A DNA stretch of 53,374 bases from Eubacteriales bacterium (lineage in GTDB: Bacteria; Bacillota; Clostridia; Acetivibrionales; JANLFN01), in contig JANLFN010000005.1 in assembly GCA_024655885.1 (NCBI GenBank), positions 180,007-233,380 of the forward strand. The letters are read 5' to 3'. Position 1 is the first letter of the stretch, and every line of letters begins with the position of its first letter. Below the pieces are notes generated by a model. That model did no database searches. It worked only from the letters and a program-made list of their open reading frames with translations, and had not been told where the DNA came from. Below, piece by piece: positions 42,351-50,585 of this stretch. A program made the position numbers and the translations under genes.

Positions 42351-43091
42351 ATGGGATATATCAGGACAAAGGGGATTGTCATCAAAGAAGTCAATACCGG
42401 AGAAGCCGACAAAGTGGTTACCATTTTCTCCGCACATTCGGGGAAAATTACAGGGTATGCCAAAGGCGCAAGACGGCCCAAGAGCAGATTGGCTGCAGGG
42501 ACGCAGTTCCTGTGTTACAGCGATCTGGTATTGTTTAAGGGGAAAGAGCTTTGCAATATTTACAGCAGCGATGTCATAGACTCCTTTTATGAACTGAGGG
42601 AAGATATTGTAAAACTTACTTATTCCGCCCATATGGTGGATTTAATCAGTGACGTTGTTATGGAAAATCAGCCGGCTTCCAAGGTGCTGCAGCTTTTCCT
42701 CAATACGCTGCATGTGCTGGCAAAGACCGACCGGTCTCCCGAGCTTGTGACAAGAGTGTTTGAGTTAAGGCTTCTTTCCCTTTTAGGCTATGCGCCATAT
42801 GTAAGAGGCTGCATCCAGTGTGGAAAAAGCGAACTGGAAGATACCTATTTCAGCTTTAAAAAGTGTGGTTTTTTATGTGAGGAATGTTTAATCAACGATA
42901 CATATGCTTCAAAAATATCCAAAGGGACGGCCAAAGCCATGAATTTTATAATTCATGCGCCTTTACGATTGCTGTTCAATTTTGCACTGTCAAAGGAAGC
43001 CCTTGAGGAATTGGGTAAAATAGTAAAAAAATACTTGCGGGAAAGACTTGACAAGGATTACACCAAGCTTGATTTTCTAAAATGCCTTTAA
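42351..43091 (+). CDS. recO: DNA repair protein RecO
   Basis: RecO loads RecA and anneals single strands in the RecFOR pathway. The 246-residue protein has the N-terminal OB fold (TKGIVIKEVNTGEADKVVTI, GKITGYAKGARRPKSRLA), a helical centre, and a four-cysteine zinc site (GCIQCGKSE and GFLCEECL). AGGA lies before the ATG, 22 bases after yqzL. It ends the conserved yqfC-recO run. Confidence 0.94.
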   Translation: MGYIRTKGIVIKEVNTGEADKVVTIFSAHSGKITGYAKGARRPKSRLAAGTQFLCYSDLVLFKGKELCNIYSSDVIDSFYELREDIVKLTYSAHMVDLISDVVMENQPASKVLQLFLNTLHVLAKTDRSPELVTRVFELRLLSLLGYAPYVRGCIQCGKSELEDTYFSFKKCGFLCEECLINDTYASKISKGTAKAMNFIIHAPLRLLFNFALSKEALEELGKIVKKYLRERLDKDYTKLDFLKCL

Positions 43092-43205
43092 AACGATTGA
43101 AAATTTTACAAAAAAAAACTGAAATTATATGAAATTATTTATAGATGAATCGCGGAAAAGAAATTACAATGGGAAAAATAGGTTTCCGCCATATACATGA
43201 AGGCA

Positions 43206-43252
43206 ATTGAAGCGTGAAAATGGATAAATGCGAAATCATTTTCACCTTCAAT
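43206..43252. repeat. Hairpin overlapping the end of the 52-residue gene
   Basis: 43206-43222 pairs with 43237-43252 (16 pairs with one bulged base) around a 14-base loop. It includes the stop codon of the reverse-strand gene at 43248-43406. No T run follows on the reverse strand, so terminator function is uncertain. Confidence 0.6.
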
Positions 43253-43406
43253 ATAAATCATTGTACGGATACTTTATATAATGGTAATTGTCTGTTCCAC
43301 TCTCTGATAAAAATAATTTTTCCAATTCGCACAGAAAACACTCATAGCCTTTGGGATCGGTGGGATTAAGGGATGAATTAAAATAGTCGCAGTACTTGCA
43401 GTTCAT
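43248..43406 (-). CDS. Small CxxC-CxxC protein, 52 residues
   Basis: A 52-residue reverse-strand frame that begins MNCKYCDYFNSSLNPTDPKG and contains YECFLCELEKLF, giving a CxxC-x16-CxxC pattern typical of small zinc fingers or rubredoxin-like knuckles. AAGGAGGTG, a near-perfect ribosome site, lies about eight bases before the ATG. I do not recognise a named family. It stands alone in a region otherwise empty of genes, downstream of recO and convergent with it. Confidence 0.72.
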   Translation of the reverse strand: MNCKYCDYFNSSLNPTDPKGYECFLCELEKLFLSESGTDNYHYIKYPYNDLY

Positions 43407-43922
43407 TTTATTAGCACCTCCTTGCTATAACATGTATTAATTTTCATACATTATTATATGCTGCAATTGTTCTAAGATGAACAGAATAACCAAAATTGAA
43501 TAGCCAAAAAGCCGCATATAATCTAATTTATGAAGTATTATGATTATAGCATGTTATTGCAGATAATACAATAATGTATTTAAATGTATACAATATTTTT
43601 ATAAACTATATAAAAGATGACCCTTACTGCAAATGGAAAATAGAAAACACGAATACATGATATAAGAATTTTATGGTATAATGCAAACAAAGATTCAACA
43701 GCTGCATGGAATGGAAAAGATAAAAAATAAGTATAAAGAGCCCAATAACGGTTAAATACTAAGTTTTGGGATTGATATGAAAGTGATGGAGCTCTTTTCG
43801 GTCAAATTTGAAAACAATGGGGAAAAGGAAGTTAAAGAGAGCAGGGCCCTTGGCAGTATCCGGAGGAGTAAAGTGTTTGTAAAAAACGCCATATTGAAAA
43901 GGACAAGGAAGGATGAACAGTC
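43407..43922. other. Intergenic region before the GNAT gene
   Basis: The 516 bases are AT-rich. An extended -10 (TGG followed by TATAAT, 43674-43682) with no clear -35 may start the GNAT/nitroreductase transcript. A frame beginning at 43777 overlaps the GNAT gene out of frame and I do not accept it. The reverse-strand promoter of the 52-residue gene should lie near 43440-43520 but is not clear. Confidence 0.5.
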
Positions 43923-44537
43923 ATGCCCGAGTATTTTATTCGCCGTATGGAAGTGTCTGAACTCAAAAATTTCTATAAGCGTATTGAGCGGGATTTTTTA
44001 CCTGAGGAGCATGCACCTTATCAAGTATTATACCGGCAGCTTCAAATGGGTATCCAGGAGGCCATGGTTTTCTGTGAAGGAGCGCAGGACCTTGCCTATT
44101 GTGTCTGTGCAGCCGGCCATGCCGGCGGTTATGTCCTCATCAGCCTGCTGGCGGTATTCGAGGAGTACCGAGGACAGGGTATCGGGTCCGCATTTTTAGA
44201 GGCGCTGCGCGTGAGGTATGAGCAAAATCAGGCTCTTCTTGTGGAGGTGGAACGGCCGGAGCTTTCGAAGACATCTGAAGAACGCTGTTTCCGGCAGCGG
44301 CGAATTGAGTTCTATAAAAGAGCGGGATTTTATCTGATCCCGGGAATCGACTATACCATATGGGATGTTCCAATGCACCTGATGGCGCTGCCCATCATGG
44401 CATCCAGGGAAACAATAAACCAAAGGGCCGGACAGATTATGTATCAAATCTATCTTAAGCTTATGGGAGAACGATTTATTCATAAGATGAGGTGTGAAAC
44501 ATTAAACAGTGCGGAGGAGGTTTTGAATGATACGTGA
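43923..44537 (+). CDS. GNAT family N-acetyltransferase
   Basis: A 204-residue protein of the acetyl-CoA-dependent GNAT superfamily. The acceptor-side strand is AGGYVLISLLAVFEEYRGQG and the pyrophosphate-binding loop is RGQGIGSAFLEAL (about residues 82-94). The region ends with RRIEFYKRAGFYLIPG, the usual final strand-helix. Substrate cannot be predicted. GAAGGATG precedes the ATG. Its stop overlaps the nitroreductase start by 11 bases, so the two are co-translated. Confidence 0.82.
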   Translation: MPEYFIRRMEVSELKNFYKRIERDFLPEEHAPYQVLYRQLQMGIQEAMVFCEGAQDLAYCVCAAGHAGGYVLISLLAVFEEYRGQGIGSAFLEALRVRYEQNQALLVEVERPELSKTSEERCFRQRRIEFYKRAGFYLIPGIDYTIWDVPMHLMALPIMASRETINQRAGQIMYQIYLKLMGERFIHKMRCETLNSAEEVLNDT

Positions 44538-45099
44538 ACTTATATTGAAGAATCGGACCTATAGAAGATTCTATCAAGAAGTGCGGATTGAGAGAAATAC
44601 TTTGGAGGAATTAATTGACCTGGCACGGTTATCTTCCTCTGGCGGCAATTTGCAATCTCTAAAGTATATTCTATCCTGTGAGCAGGAGAAAAACAACCTG
44701 ATTTTTCCTTATCTGAGGTGGGCGGCGTATTTACAGGACTGGAAGGGTCCCGAGGAAGGCGAGAGGCCTTCGGCGTACATTATAATGCTGGGAGATAAGG
44801 AGATAAGCGCCAACTATTTCTGGGATCATGGCATCGCCTGTCAGAGTATTCTTTTGGGTGCCTGCGAAAAGGGTTTGGGAGGCTGCATGTTTGGTTCCAT
44901 CGATAAACAAGGGCTGAGAAAGGCCCTCAATATTCCGGACAGGTATGAGCTGATACTGGCTATCGCCCTGGGAAAACCCAAGGAGAAGGTTGTACTGGAG
45001 GAAGTAAAAGACCCCGGGGATATTAAATACTGGCGGGATGAAGAAGGAATTCACCATGTGCCCAAGAGAAAGCTGCAGGATATTATATTGGACCTATAA
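44527..45099 (+). CDS. Nitroreductase family protein
   Basis: A 190-residue FMN-dependent nitroreductase-fold protein. The N-terminal NRTYRRFYQEVRIERNTLEE, the SSGGNLQSLKYIL (FMN phosphate contact), GIACQSILLGACEKGLGGCM and the late ELILAIALGKPKEKV are the family pattern. Physiological substrates of this family are broad (quinones, nitro compounds, others). GGAGGAGG lies eight bases before the ATG. It is overlapped by the GNAT gene, suggesting a shared detoxification or modification role, which is inference. Confidence 0.85.
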   Translation: MIRELILKNRTYRRFYQEVRIERNTLEELIDLARLSSSGGNLQSLKYILSCEQEKNNLIFPYLRWAAYLQDWKGPEEGERPSAYIIMLGDKEISANYFWDHGIACQSILLGACEKGLGGCMFGSIDKQGLRKALNIPDRYELILAIALGKPKEKVVLEEVKDPGDIKYWRDEEGIHHVPKRKLQDIILDL

Positions 45100-45182
45100 T
45101 CGTGAGAAATAGTATAATATTTTCCATTTAAAAAATAGTGCATAATTATGAACTTTATGACGCTTCCCTTTGGTCCTGTTCC

Positions 45183-45554
45183 TTAAAGCCTTCTTCCACA
45201 GTACGGGCAAAAGCTGTATTCTGGCTCTACTCTGACTCCACAATGACTGCAGGTTTTGTAGGGAAGGTACTGGTTTGCAGGACGAAGATGTTCATCCCTG
45301 ATTTCAGGATTTTCACCTCTTTCAACCTGCTGGCCCGTCGCGGGGTCAAGCTCGTAAATTCTACCGCAGCACACGGGTCTTATATAATATCTTATGTTCC
45401 ATCGGAAGGTAGGTATAAAGAAGATATGGAAATAAGAATATGACTTGAAAATTTCAAAGCGCGTCATAGCGCCACAGCCAGGACATATGGCGTTATTATA
45501 TGTTGCCAGTTGTTTTTGGGTTTCCTCAATTCCAAATACACCGATAAAGAACAT
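45183..45554 (-). CDS. Zinc-ribbon protein
   Basis: A 123-residue protein with two zinc sites: AICPGCGAMTRF plus CCGRIY (about residues 22-65) and a C-terminal CSHCGVRVEPEYSFCPYCGR. The N-terminal FFIGVFGIEETQKQL and the centre (YSYFHIFFIPTFRWNIRYYI) fit the zinc-ribbon 15 domain family of small membrane-near proteins. Function unknown. It lies downstream of the tRNA and its terminator on the same strand, so it likely has its own promoter. Its ribosome site (AGGAG) is 13 bases away, longer than normal. Confidence 0.68.
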   Translation of the reverse strand: MFFIGVFGIEETQKQLATYNNAICPGCGAMTRFEIFKSYSYFHIFFIPTFRWNIRYYIRPVCCGRIYELDPATGQQVERGENPEIRDEHLRPANQYLPYKTCSHCGVRVEPEYSFCPYCGRRL

Positions 45555-45588
45555 GGTGGGGAAGTCACTCCTGAAATATCAATATAGC

Positions 45589-45618
45589 AAAAAACCACTG
45601 CTTCACAGTGGTTTTTTT
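45589..45618 (-). terminator. Terminator after tRNA-Leu
   Basis: AAACCACTG and CAGTGGTTT form a nine-pair stem around five bases with a T run on either strand (TTTTTT on the reverse strand), so it works in both directions. It follows the tRNA by a few bases. Confidence 0.88.
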
Positions 45619-45620
45619 GG

Positions 45621-45703
45621 TGGTGTCGAGAGTGGGACTTGAACCCACACGGTCTCCCATACGCCCCTCAAACGTACGCGTCTGCCAGTTCCGCCATCCC
45701 GAC
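45621..45703 (-). tRNA. tRNA-Leu, anticodon GAG
   Basis: On the reverse strand 83 bases fold as a class II tRNA: acceptor GTCGGGA with TCTCGAC (one G-U), discriminator A and encoded CCA, D arm GCGGAACTGGCAGACGC, anticodon stem-loop TACGT-TTGAGGG-GCGTA with anticodon GAG, a short variable arm, and T arm GTGGG-TTCAAGT-CCCAC. It reads CUC leucine codons. It is a single tRNA gene with its own promoter and terminator. Confidence 0.97.
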
Positions 45704-45829
45704 ACATACAAATTTTGTCCCTTGCTTTTTTCCCGCTTGTCTCTTTTTAAACAATTCCCACATCTATGCCACATCCAAGGAATACATTTACTAATTCCAC
45801 CATTTGGGCGCTTGTAATCAGCATAATAA

Positions 45830-45858
45830 ATTATACTAACATACAGGGTGTGTGTCAA
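45830..45858 (-). promoter_or_regulatory. Consensus promoter for tRNA-Leu
   Basis: On the reverse strand a perfect TTGACA (45853-45858) and a perfect TATAAT (45830-45835) are exactly 17 bases apart, as expected for a stable-RNA promoter. The start lies about 120 bases before the mature 5' end, so the transcript has a leader to be trimmed. Confidence 0.9.
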
Positions 45859-45923
45859 TAGATTTTCAATTAAAATTATTGGAAATCGGTTTGTTCTTAT
45901 TTTGTTAGAAACAACGGTTTAAT

Positions 45924-45973
45924 CCATCAAAAAAGGCCTCAAGATTATTTCATTCCGGAGGCCGTTTTGATGG
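45924..45973 (-). terminator. Terminator of the dapA-dapB-ACT operon
   Basis: On the reverse strand GGCCTC (45958-45963) pairs with GAGGCC (45935-45940), followed by six Us (45929-45934); the flanks CCATCAAAA/TTTTGATGG extend the dyad. It lies just past the stop of the ACT-domain gene. Confidence 0.85.
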
Positions 45974-45975
45974 CT

Positions 45976-46449
45976 TTATTCTAAATTGTATTCTTTCTTG
46001 ATGGCTTCTATAGCCCGGTCCACATCCTTTTCAAAGATCAGGTAGGAAATATCTACCTCAGAAGTCGTGACAAGCTTTATTTCTATGCCGTTATTTGCCA
46101 GCAGGGTAAAAAGCTTTGCCGCAACTCCGGGGATATTTTTCATTCCTTCCCCGTAAACCGATAACTTTGTGTTATCTGCATCTACCTCCACATGCAGATT
46201 GGGGACATCCTTCTTATACCTGTTCAGGGCGCTTATCGCTTTTACCAGGTCGTCGGAGGACAGGGTAAAGGAGAGGTTGACGACTCCCCTGTAGGGAGGA
46301 GCCTGGCTTATCATATCAATGTTTATTTTCTCCCGGGCAATGGTGCTGAATATGTCCGAAATCAGTTTCATGTTGTTCGGAAGGTTGTCGACAGTGACCA
46401 ATGCTACATTATATGTAACGGTTATTTCAGATACGGGGGTATTCTCCAT
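45976..46449 (-). CDS. ACT domain protein, aspartokinase-regulatory-like
   Basis: A 157-residue protein consisting of two ACT domains resembling the lysine/threonine-sensing tail of aspartokinase: NVALVTVDNLPNNMKLISDI with NIDMISQAP in the first, and KLSVYGEGMKNIPGVAAKLF with GIEIKLVTTSEVDISYLI in the second. It lacks a kinase domain, so it probably senses lysine or a related amino acid. ATG 46449 follows GGAGGG by seven bases; the upstream ATG at 46464 precedes that site. Being the last gene of the dapA-dapB operon points to feedback control of the pathway. Confidence 0.82.
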   Translation of the reverse strand: MENTPVSEITVTYNVALVTVDNLPNNMKLISDIFSTIAREKINIDMISQAPPYRGVVNLSFTLSSDDLVKAISALNRYKKDVPNLHVEVDADNTKLSVYGEGMKNIPGVAAKLFTLLANNGIEIKLVTTSEVDISYLIFEKDVDRAIEAIKKEYNLE

Positions 46450-46476
46450 ATAATTTCCCTCCATTCCAATCAGTTT

Positions 46477-47232
46477 TTACTGGCCTATTAAATCCTTCAT
46501 GCCATATAGGCGCGGCTTTTTGCCATACAGGAATTCGGCGGCTTTAAGGGCTCCTATGCCGAAAATATCCTTAGACATGGCCGTATGGTTGATTTCGATA
46601 ATTTCATCATTCCCTGCAAATATTACCGAGTGCTCCCCTACGATGGTTCCACCCCGGACCGCATGGATCCCTATTTCATTCGCTCTTCTCTTTTTTCTCC
46701 TGGAATGCCTGTCGTAAACGTATTCGTGCTTCTGGGTCAAAACGGAGTTGATTGCATCTGCAATTGCCAGAGCGGTGCCGCTTGGGGCGTCTATTTTCTG
46801 ATTATGGTGTTTTTCCACAATTTCAATGTCAAAATTGTCCCCAAGTATCTTGGAAGCCTTTTTCACCAGATCAATCAACAGGTTTACTCCCAGGGACATG
46901 TTGGCCGAGAAAAAAACGGGTATCCTGTCTGACGCCGCTTCAAGAGCATTCACTTGCGATTGGGATAATCCTGTGGTAGCCATAACCAGAGGAATTCTCC
47001 GGGAAAGGGAGAATTCCAGGAGGCTGTTGAAGGCGGCAGGATCTGAAAAATCAATGATTACATCCGGCTTTATATCACAGTCCCTCAGATCGGTGAACAC
47101 TGGGTATGTGTTTTTAATGGAGTCGCTGACATCATGCCCGGCAACTATTTTCAGGTTGTCTTTCTGGGATGCCAGCCGTGTAATCACCTGCCCCATTTTT
47201 CCGTTGCACCCGCTTAATAGAATATTTATCAT
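46477..47232 (-). CDS. dapB: 4-hydroxy-tetrahydrodipicolinate reductase
   Basis: DapB reduces hydroxytetrahydrodipicolinate with NAD(P)H in the lysine and diaminopimelate pathway. The 251-residue protein has the nucleotide-binding LLSGCNGKMGQVI, DVIIDFSDPAAFNSLLEF, the catalytic EKHHNQKIDAPSGTAL motif and GTIVGEHSVIFAG. ATG 47232 is ten bases after AGGA; the computed GTG at 47241 is too close to it. Immediately after dapA in the operon. Confidence 0.95.
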   Translation of the reverse strand: MINILLSGCNGKMGQVITRLASQKDNLKIVAGHDVSDSIKNTYPVFTDLRDCDIKPDVIIDFSDPAAFNSLLEFSLSRRIPLVMATTGLSQSQVNALEAASDRIPVFFSANMSLGVNLLIDLVKKASKILGDNFDIEIVEKHHNQKIDAPSGTALAIADAINSVLTQKHEYVYDRHSRRKKRRANEIGIHAVRGGTIVGEHSVIFAGNDEIIEINHTAMSKDIFGIGALKAAEFLYGKKPRLYGMKDLIGQ

Positions 47233-47271
47233 TTGGAACACATCCTTGATTCAAATTCTTCTGTAACAATA

Positions 47272-48156
47272 TTAAATAAGTTTGTACTGCTTCATTTCAT
47301 TTTTTAGTATATCCAGGTTTTTCTCACTCATATCCACCAACGGCATTCGGCATTTTCCCACATTCATTCCCATCAAATTCATGGCGGCTTTTACAGGGAT
47401 GGGATTCACATCCAAAAACAGCGCTTTTATGAGGCCGTATGCTTCAAAAAACAGCTTCCGGCTTTCATCAATACCTCCTTCTAAAAATTTCGCAACAATG
47501 TCATGGGTCACCCTGGGGGCAATATTTGCAAAAACGGATATTACTCCTTTGCCGCCCAGCGACAATGCCGGAAGGATTTCGTCGTCATTGCCCGTATATA
47601 TTGTGAAGTCTTCGGGACACATAACTTTTGTGGGGGCAATCTGTCCTATGACGCACTCCTTCACCCCTACGATATTTTCTATCTCGGACAGTGACTTTAA
47701 AGTTTCAGGGTTTATATTGAGCCCTGTCCTGGAGGGAACGTTATAGAGTATGACCGGTATTTTGATGCTGTTGGCAATGGCTTTAAAGTGCTCGTAAATA
47801 CCCTTTTGGGAAGTTTTGTTGTAGTATGGGGTAACGCTTAAAATACAGTCTGATCCTGCTTCTTCGGCATGTTTGCTGAGTTCGATGGCATGGCGGGTAT
47901 CATTGCTGCCTGTGCCTGCAATTACAGGTATACGCTTGCCTACTTTCTCCACAGTAAACCTGATGGTTTCGATATGCTCTCTATCAGGCATGGTTGAAGC
48001 TTCTCCGGTTGTCCCGCAAACGATAATCGCATCGGTACCTTCGCTGATCTGAAATTCTATTATTTCTTCAAGTTTTTTAAAATCCACTCCGTCTTCTGTA
48101 AAAGGCGTGACGATTGCCACACCGGACCCGGTGAAGATAGGCTTTCTCATATTCAT
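47272..48156 (-). CDS. dapA: 4-hydroxy-tetrahydrodipicolinate synthase
   Basis: DapA condenses pyruvate with aspartate semialdehyde. The 294-residue TIM barrel shows CGTTGEASTM, the YNVPSRTGLNI motif with the catalytic tyrosine, the Schiff-base lysine in IVGVKEC, and GNDDEILPALSLGGKGVIS. AGGAGG is four bases before ATG 48156 and ten before ATG 48150, so the exact start is uncertain by two codons; the computed long reading from 48192 includes the ribosome site and is wrong. It is the first gene behind the lysine riboswitch. Confidence 0.95.
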   Translation of the reverse strand: MNMRKPIFTGSGVAIVTPFTEDGVDFKKLEEIIEFQISEGTDAIIVCGTTGEASTMPDREHIETIRFTVEKVGKRIPVIAGTGSNDTRHAIELSKHAEEAGSDCILSVTPYYNKTSQKGIYEHFKAIANSIKIPVILYNVPSRTGLNINPETLKSLSEIENIVGVKECVIGQIAPTKVMCPEDFTIYTGNDDEILPALSLGGKGVISVFANIAPRVTHDIVAKFLEGGIDESRKLFFEAYGLIKALFLDVNPIPVKAAMNLMGMNVGKCRMPLVDMSEKNLDILKNEMKQYKLI

Positions 48157-48314
48157 ACATCCTCCTGAAATAATTATTTGTTTTGCTGCCATTTATATTT
48201 TTACGAAAACCCTTTCCATGGGCGTTCAGGTTTTGTAAAATAATATTTCTTAATTGCGGTTGAATAAACGTTACTCAATGGAAATTCTTTGACGTATTCC
48301 ATCCAAACCCAATT

Positions 48315-48342
48315 AAAAAAGCTGGCAACAAAGAGTACCAGC
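48315..48342 (-). terminator. Lysine-switch terminator before dapA
   Basis: On the reverse strand GCTGG (48338-48342) pairs with CCAGC (48321-48325) and is followed by six Us (48315-48320). It lies between the lysine aptamer and dapA and is the likely expression platform. Confidence 0.72.
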
Positions 48343-48390
48343 AGTCGTTCCATTAATCAATACTTTATTTTACAGTATTATTGTTTGACT

Positions 48391-48554
48391 GATAGCGCTC
48401 CATCAAACTATTGATGACAGTTATACAGCTGTTTGCTGCATACCCAGGACCTGCTTTAGAGGGAAAGCACATCCTTCGGCATTTTTCCCTTTCTGCACGC
48501 ATCATCAAATCCCACTCTTTTCAACGTGCATAATCATGAAAAACGCACCTCTAT
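48391..48554 (-). promoter_or_regulatory. Lysine riboswitch (L box)
   Basis: On the reverse strand the conserved lysine aptamer pieces appear in order: GATAGAGGTGCG near the 5' end, AAGAGT, GAAAGGGAAAAATGCCGAAGG with CTTTCCC, CTGGGTATGCAG, ACAGCTGTATAACTGTCATCA and GGAGCGCTATC, with a GATAG/CTATC closing stem. It senses lysine and stops transcription into dapA-dapB-ACT when lysine is plentiful. Confidence 0.95.
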
Positions 48555-48578
48555 CATTTGCCAATATAATATTTCTAT

Positions 48579-48607
48579 CATAATACCATTCATAAAAACC
48601 TATGTCA
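48579..48607 (-). promoter_or_regulatory. Promoter of the dap operon
   Basis: On the reverse strand TTGACA (48602-48607) and TATTAT (48579-48584) are exactly 17 bases apart. Transcription would begin about 15 bases before the lysine riboswitch. Confidence 0.82.
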
Positions 48608-48841
48608 AACATTTTATAGTAAAAAACATATTATTCCATTATATGAAATATTACAATATTATTAAATTTAATACGGCAGGAGGGAATAGGGAATTTTTGT
48701 CGAATAAATTATAAAATATGGAAATTATGCAGAAAAGCTTGTGAAAAGAAGTGGTCAGGCTATCTTACTCACAACGGCAAAACGGTCTTTTCCACAGTTC
48801 AAGGCCGGAATATATACAAATGACAAACGGAGGTCAGTCAT

Positions 48842-50497
48842 ATGAAGTTGATAAAAAGGGCGGCAGCAGCATCCCTGTTGGTATGTATTTTCGCTATGGT
48901 CACCATGGTTCCAAACGCACAAATTCAAATTCCGGAGAAAATAAGGGTGGGGCTGTATTTCGACAGTTCGTCGGTAAGCAGCTTCAGTGTAAAGGCGGAA
49001 AAGGGAGTGCAAATAGGGTGCTTCAAAAACGACAGCTTTAAATCCCTGGTTGAGGAACCGTCCAATAATTTGCTTTCCATCCGCAAAGACACATATTATG
49101 TCAATAATAACAATGTTCTCAAGGAATACAAGCCGGAGGATAAAAACATCCCTGCGGGAGAAAAGTTGGGGCCTTACCACGTCCAGCTTCCGGGGACTTA
49201 TAACGACTTGAGTTCGGTCAATAAACAGGCCCAGGCCTATAAACAGAAAGGCGTAGCCGCATATCCGGCTTATAACGACAGCTGGCAGTTATGGACAGGT
49301 TTCTACGCGGACCTGAAGGCGGCACAAGCGGACATCACAAACAACCTGCGAAAAAAGATAGGGGCAGGGGAATACAAAATTATTTCCCCGTCTCCCACGA
49401 GAACCGTCATTTCTTCATCCACAGGAGCCACCATGCTGGTATTTGACAGTGTCTCCGGGGTACTGCAAGTCCGCCCCAAAGCGCAAAATAATCCCTACCT
49501 GTTTACGGTTAACGGACAGAGCTACCGCGGAGACCTGGAGGTCAGACGGATAACAGGGAGTGATATGACCCTGATAAACGTGGTACCGCTGGAACAATAC
49601 CTGTACGGTGTGGTCCCGGCCGAAATAGAGTCGTATTCCCACCCTGAAGCACTGAAAGCACAGGCTGTGGCATCAAGAACTTATGCCTTGAAAAACCTGG
49701 GGAAATTTAAAAAATGGGGTTTCGACCTGTGCAATTCTGTCTGGGACCAGCTTTATAAAGGCTACGGCGTGGAAACAAAAGCCACAAATAAAGCCGTTGA
49801 CGACACCAAGGGGAAAAGTGTGGTTTACAACGGAAATGTGGCGGAGGTGTTTTTCTTTGCTTCCAGCGGAGGAATGACCGAGGATGCCAAAAATGTGTTC
49901 GGCGTGGATATTCCATACTTGAAAAGTGTGGATGACAAATATGAATCCGCAAAATCCAACCACTATTCCTGGGAAAAGACTTTGACGGCGGAGGACATCA
50001 AGGGATTGATGAAGAAGAAGGGCTACGACCTGGGGGACATACTCAGTGTCACGGTAACAAAGACATCGAATGCGGGAAGACCTGTGGAACTTGTCATCAA
50101 AGGCACCAAGGGGGAGAAAAAGTTTGAAAACGACGACTGTCGGTACGTTTTTAACCTGAACAGCCAGTGGTATTCCATAACCACGGATGTGGACGTATCG
50201 GTAAAGGGGCAGGGGACCGATCCCGTTAAAACCCAGCTGCAGGCGAAAAAAGCCATGACCTCTACCGGGCTGAAATCAATTGAAACCACCGCTTCAGGGA
50301 AGGGCGGCCTCAGCGTGGTGGACGGCTCAAAGAATAAAAAGACCATCAGCATGGTGCCCACTACCTATAAAATAACCGGAAAAGGTTGGGGACATGGCGT
50401 GGGAATGAGCCAGGAGGGAGCAAAAGGTATGGCTTCCGCCGGGTTCAAGTTTGATCAGATTCTTAAACACTATTTTCCGGGAACCACAATAGAATAA
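48842..50497 (+). CDS. spoIID: SpoIID/LytB family protein with SPOR-like insert
   Basis: SpoIID is a lytic transglycosylase that degrades peptidoglycan during engulfment of the forespore. The 551-residue protein has an N-terminal signal peptide (about residues 1-28), a SPOR-like region (about 98-185), then the SpoIID domain with LYGVVPAEIESYSHPEALKA and QAVASRTYAL, and ends with GWGHGVGMSQEGAKGMASAG. The SPOR-like insert, which in other proteins binds denuded glycan, is longer than in Bacillus SpoIID. GGAGGT lies about eight bases before the ATG. It could also be a vegetative LytB-like amidase enhancer. Confidence 0.88.
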   Translation: MKLIKRAAAASLLVCIFAMVTMVPNAQIQIPEKIRVGLYFDSSSVSSFSVKAEKGVQIGCFKNDSFKSLVEEPSNNLLSIRKDTYYVNNNNVLKEYKPEDKNIPAGEKLGPYHVQLPGTYNDLSSVNKQAQAYKQKGVAAYPAYNDSWQLWTGFYADLKAAQADITNNLRKKIGAGEYKIISPSPTRTVISSSTGATMLVFDSVSGVLQVRPKAQNNPYLFTVNGQSYRGDLEVRRITGSDMTLINVVPLEQYLYGVVPAEIESYSHPEALKAQAVASRTYALKNLGKFKKWGFDLCNSVWDQLYKGYGVETKATNKAVDDTKGKSVVYNGNVAEVFFFASSGGMTEDAKNVFGVDIPYLKSVDDKYESAKSNHYSWEKTLTAEDIKGLMKKKGYDLGDILSVTVTKTSNAGRPVELVIKGTKGEKKFENDDCRYVFNLNSQWYSITTDVDVSVKGQGTDPVKTQLQAKKAMTSTGLKSIETTASGKGGLSVVDGSKNKKTISMVPTTYKITGKGWGHGVGMSQEGAKGMASAGFKFDQILKHYFPGTTIE

Positions 50498-50513
50498 ATG
50501 ATTTTGCCTATAG

Positions 50514-50576
50514 ACCTTGTAAAACGCTATAAATTAATGTATTATTTTATTTTGCGTGGACAAAATTTTACAAGGT
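50514..50576 (+). promoter_or_regulatory. Inverted repeat covering the queA ribosome site
   Basis: ACCTTGTAAAA (50514-50524) is the exact reverse complement of TTTTACAAGGT (50566-50576), 11 pairs around a 41-base loop. The right arm contains the AAGG that should serve as the queA ribosome-binding site, so folding would hide it. A TTGTAA/TATTAT promoter-like pair (50518-50523, 50540-50545) lies within the left arm; if used, the left arm would not be transcribed. Confidence 0.5.
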
Positions 50577-50585
50577 GTGTAAATT

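Noticed and set aside
43777-44199. 140-residue forward ORF overlapping the GNAT gene out of frame
   Set aside because: Its last two thirds shadow the acetyltransferase in another frame, it has no convincing ribosome site and it resembles no protein family.
45565-45858. Reverse-strand ORF of 97 codons over the tRNA
   Set aside because: It reads through the tRNA-Leu gene and its terminator, so it is not a protein gene.
48526-48714. Forward 62-codon ORF opposite the lysine riboswitch
   Set aside because: It lies on the complement of the riboswitch and dap promoter, and has no ribosome site.
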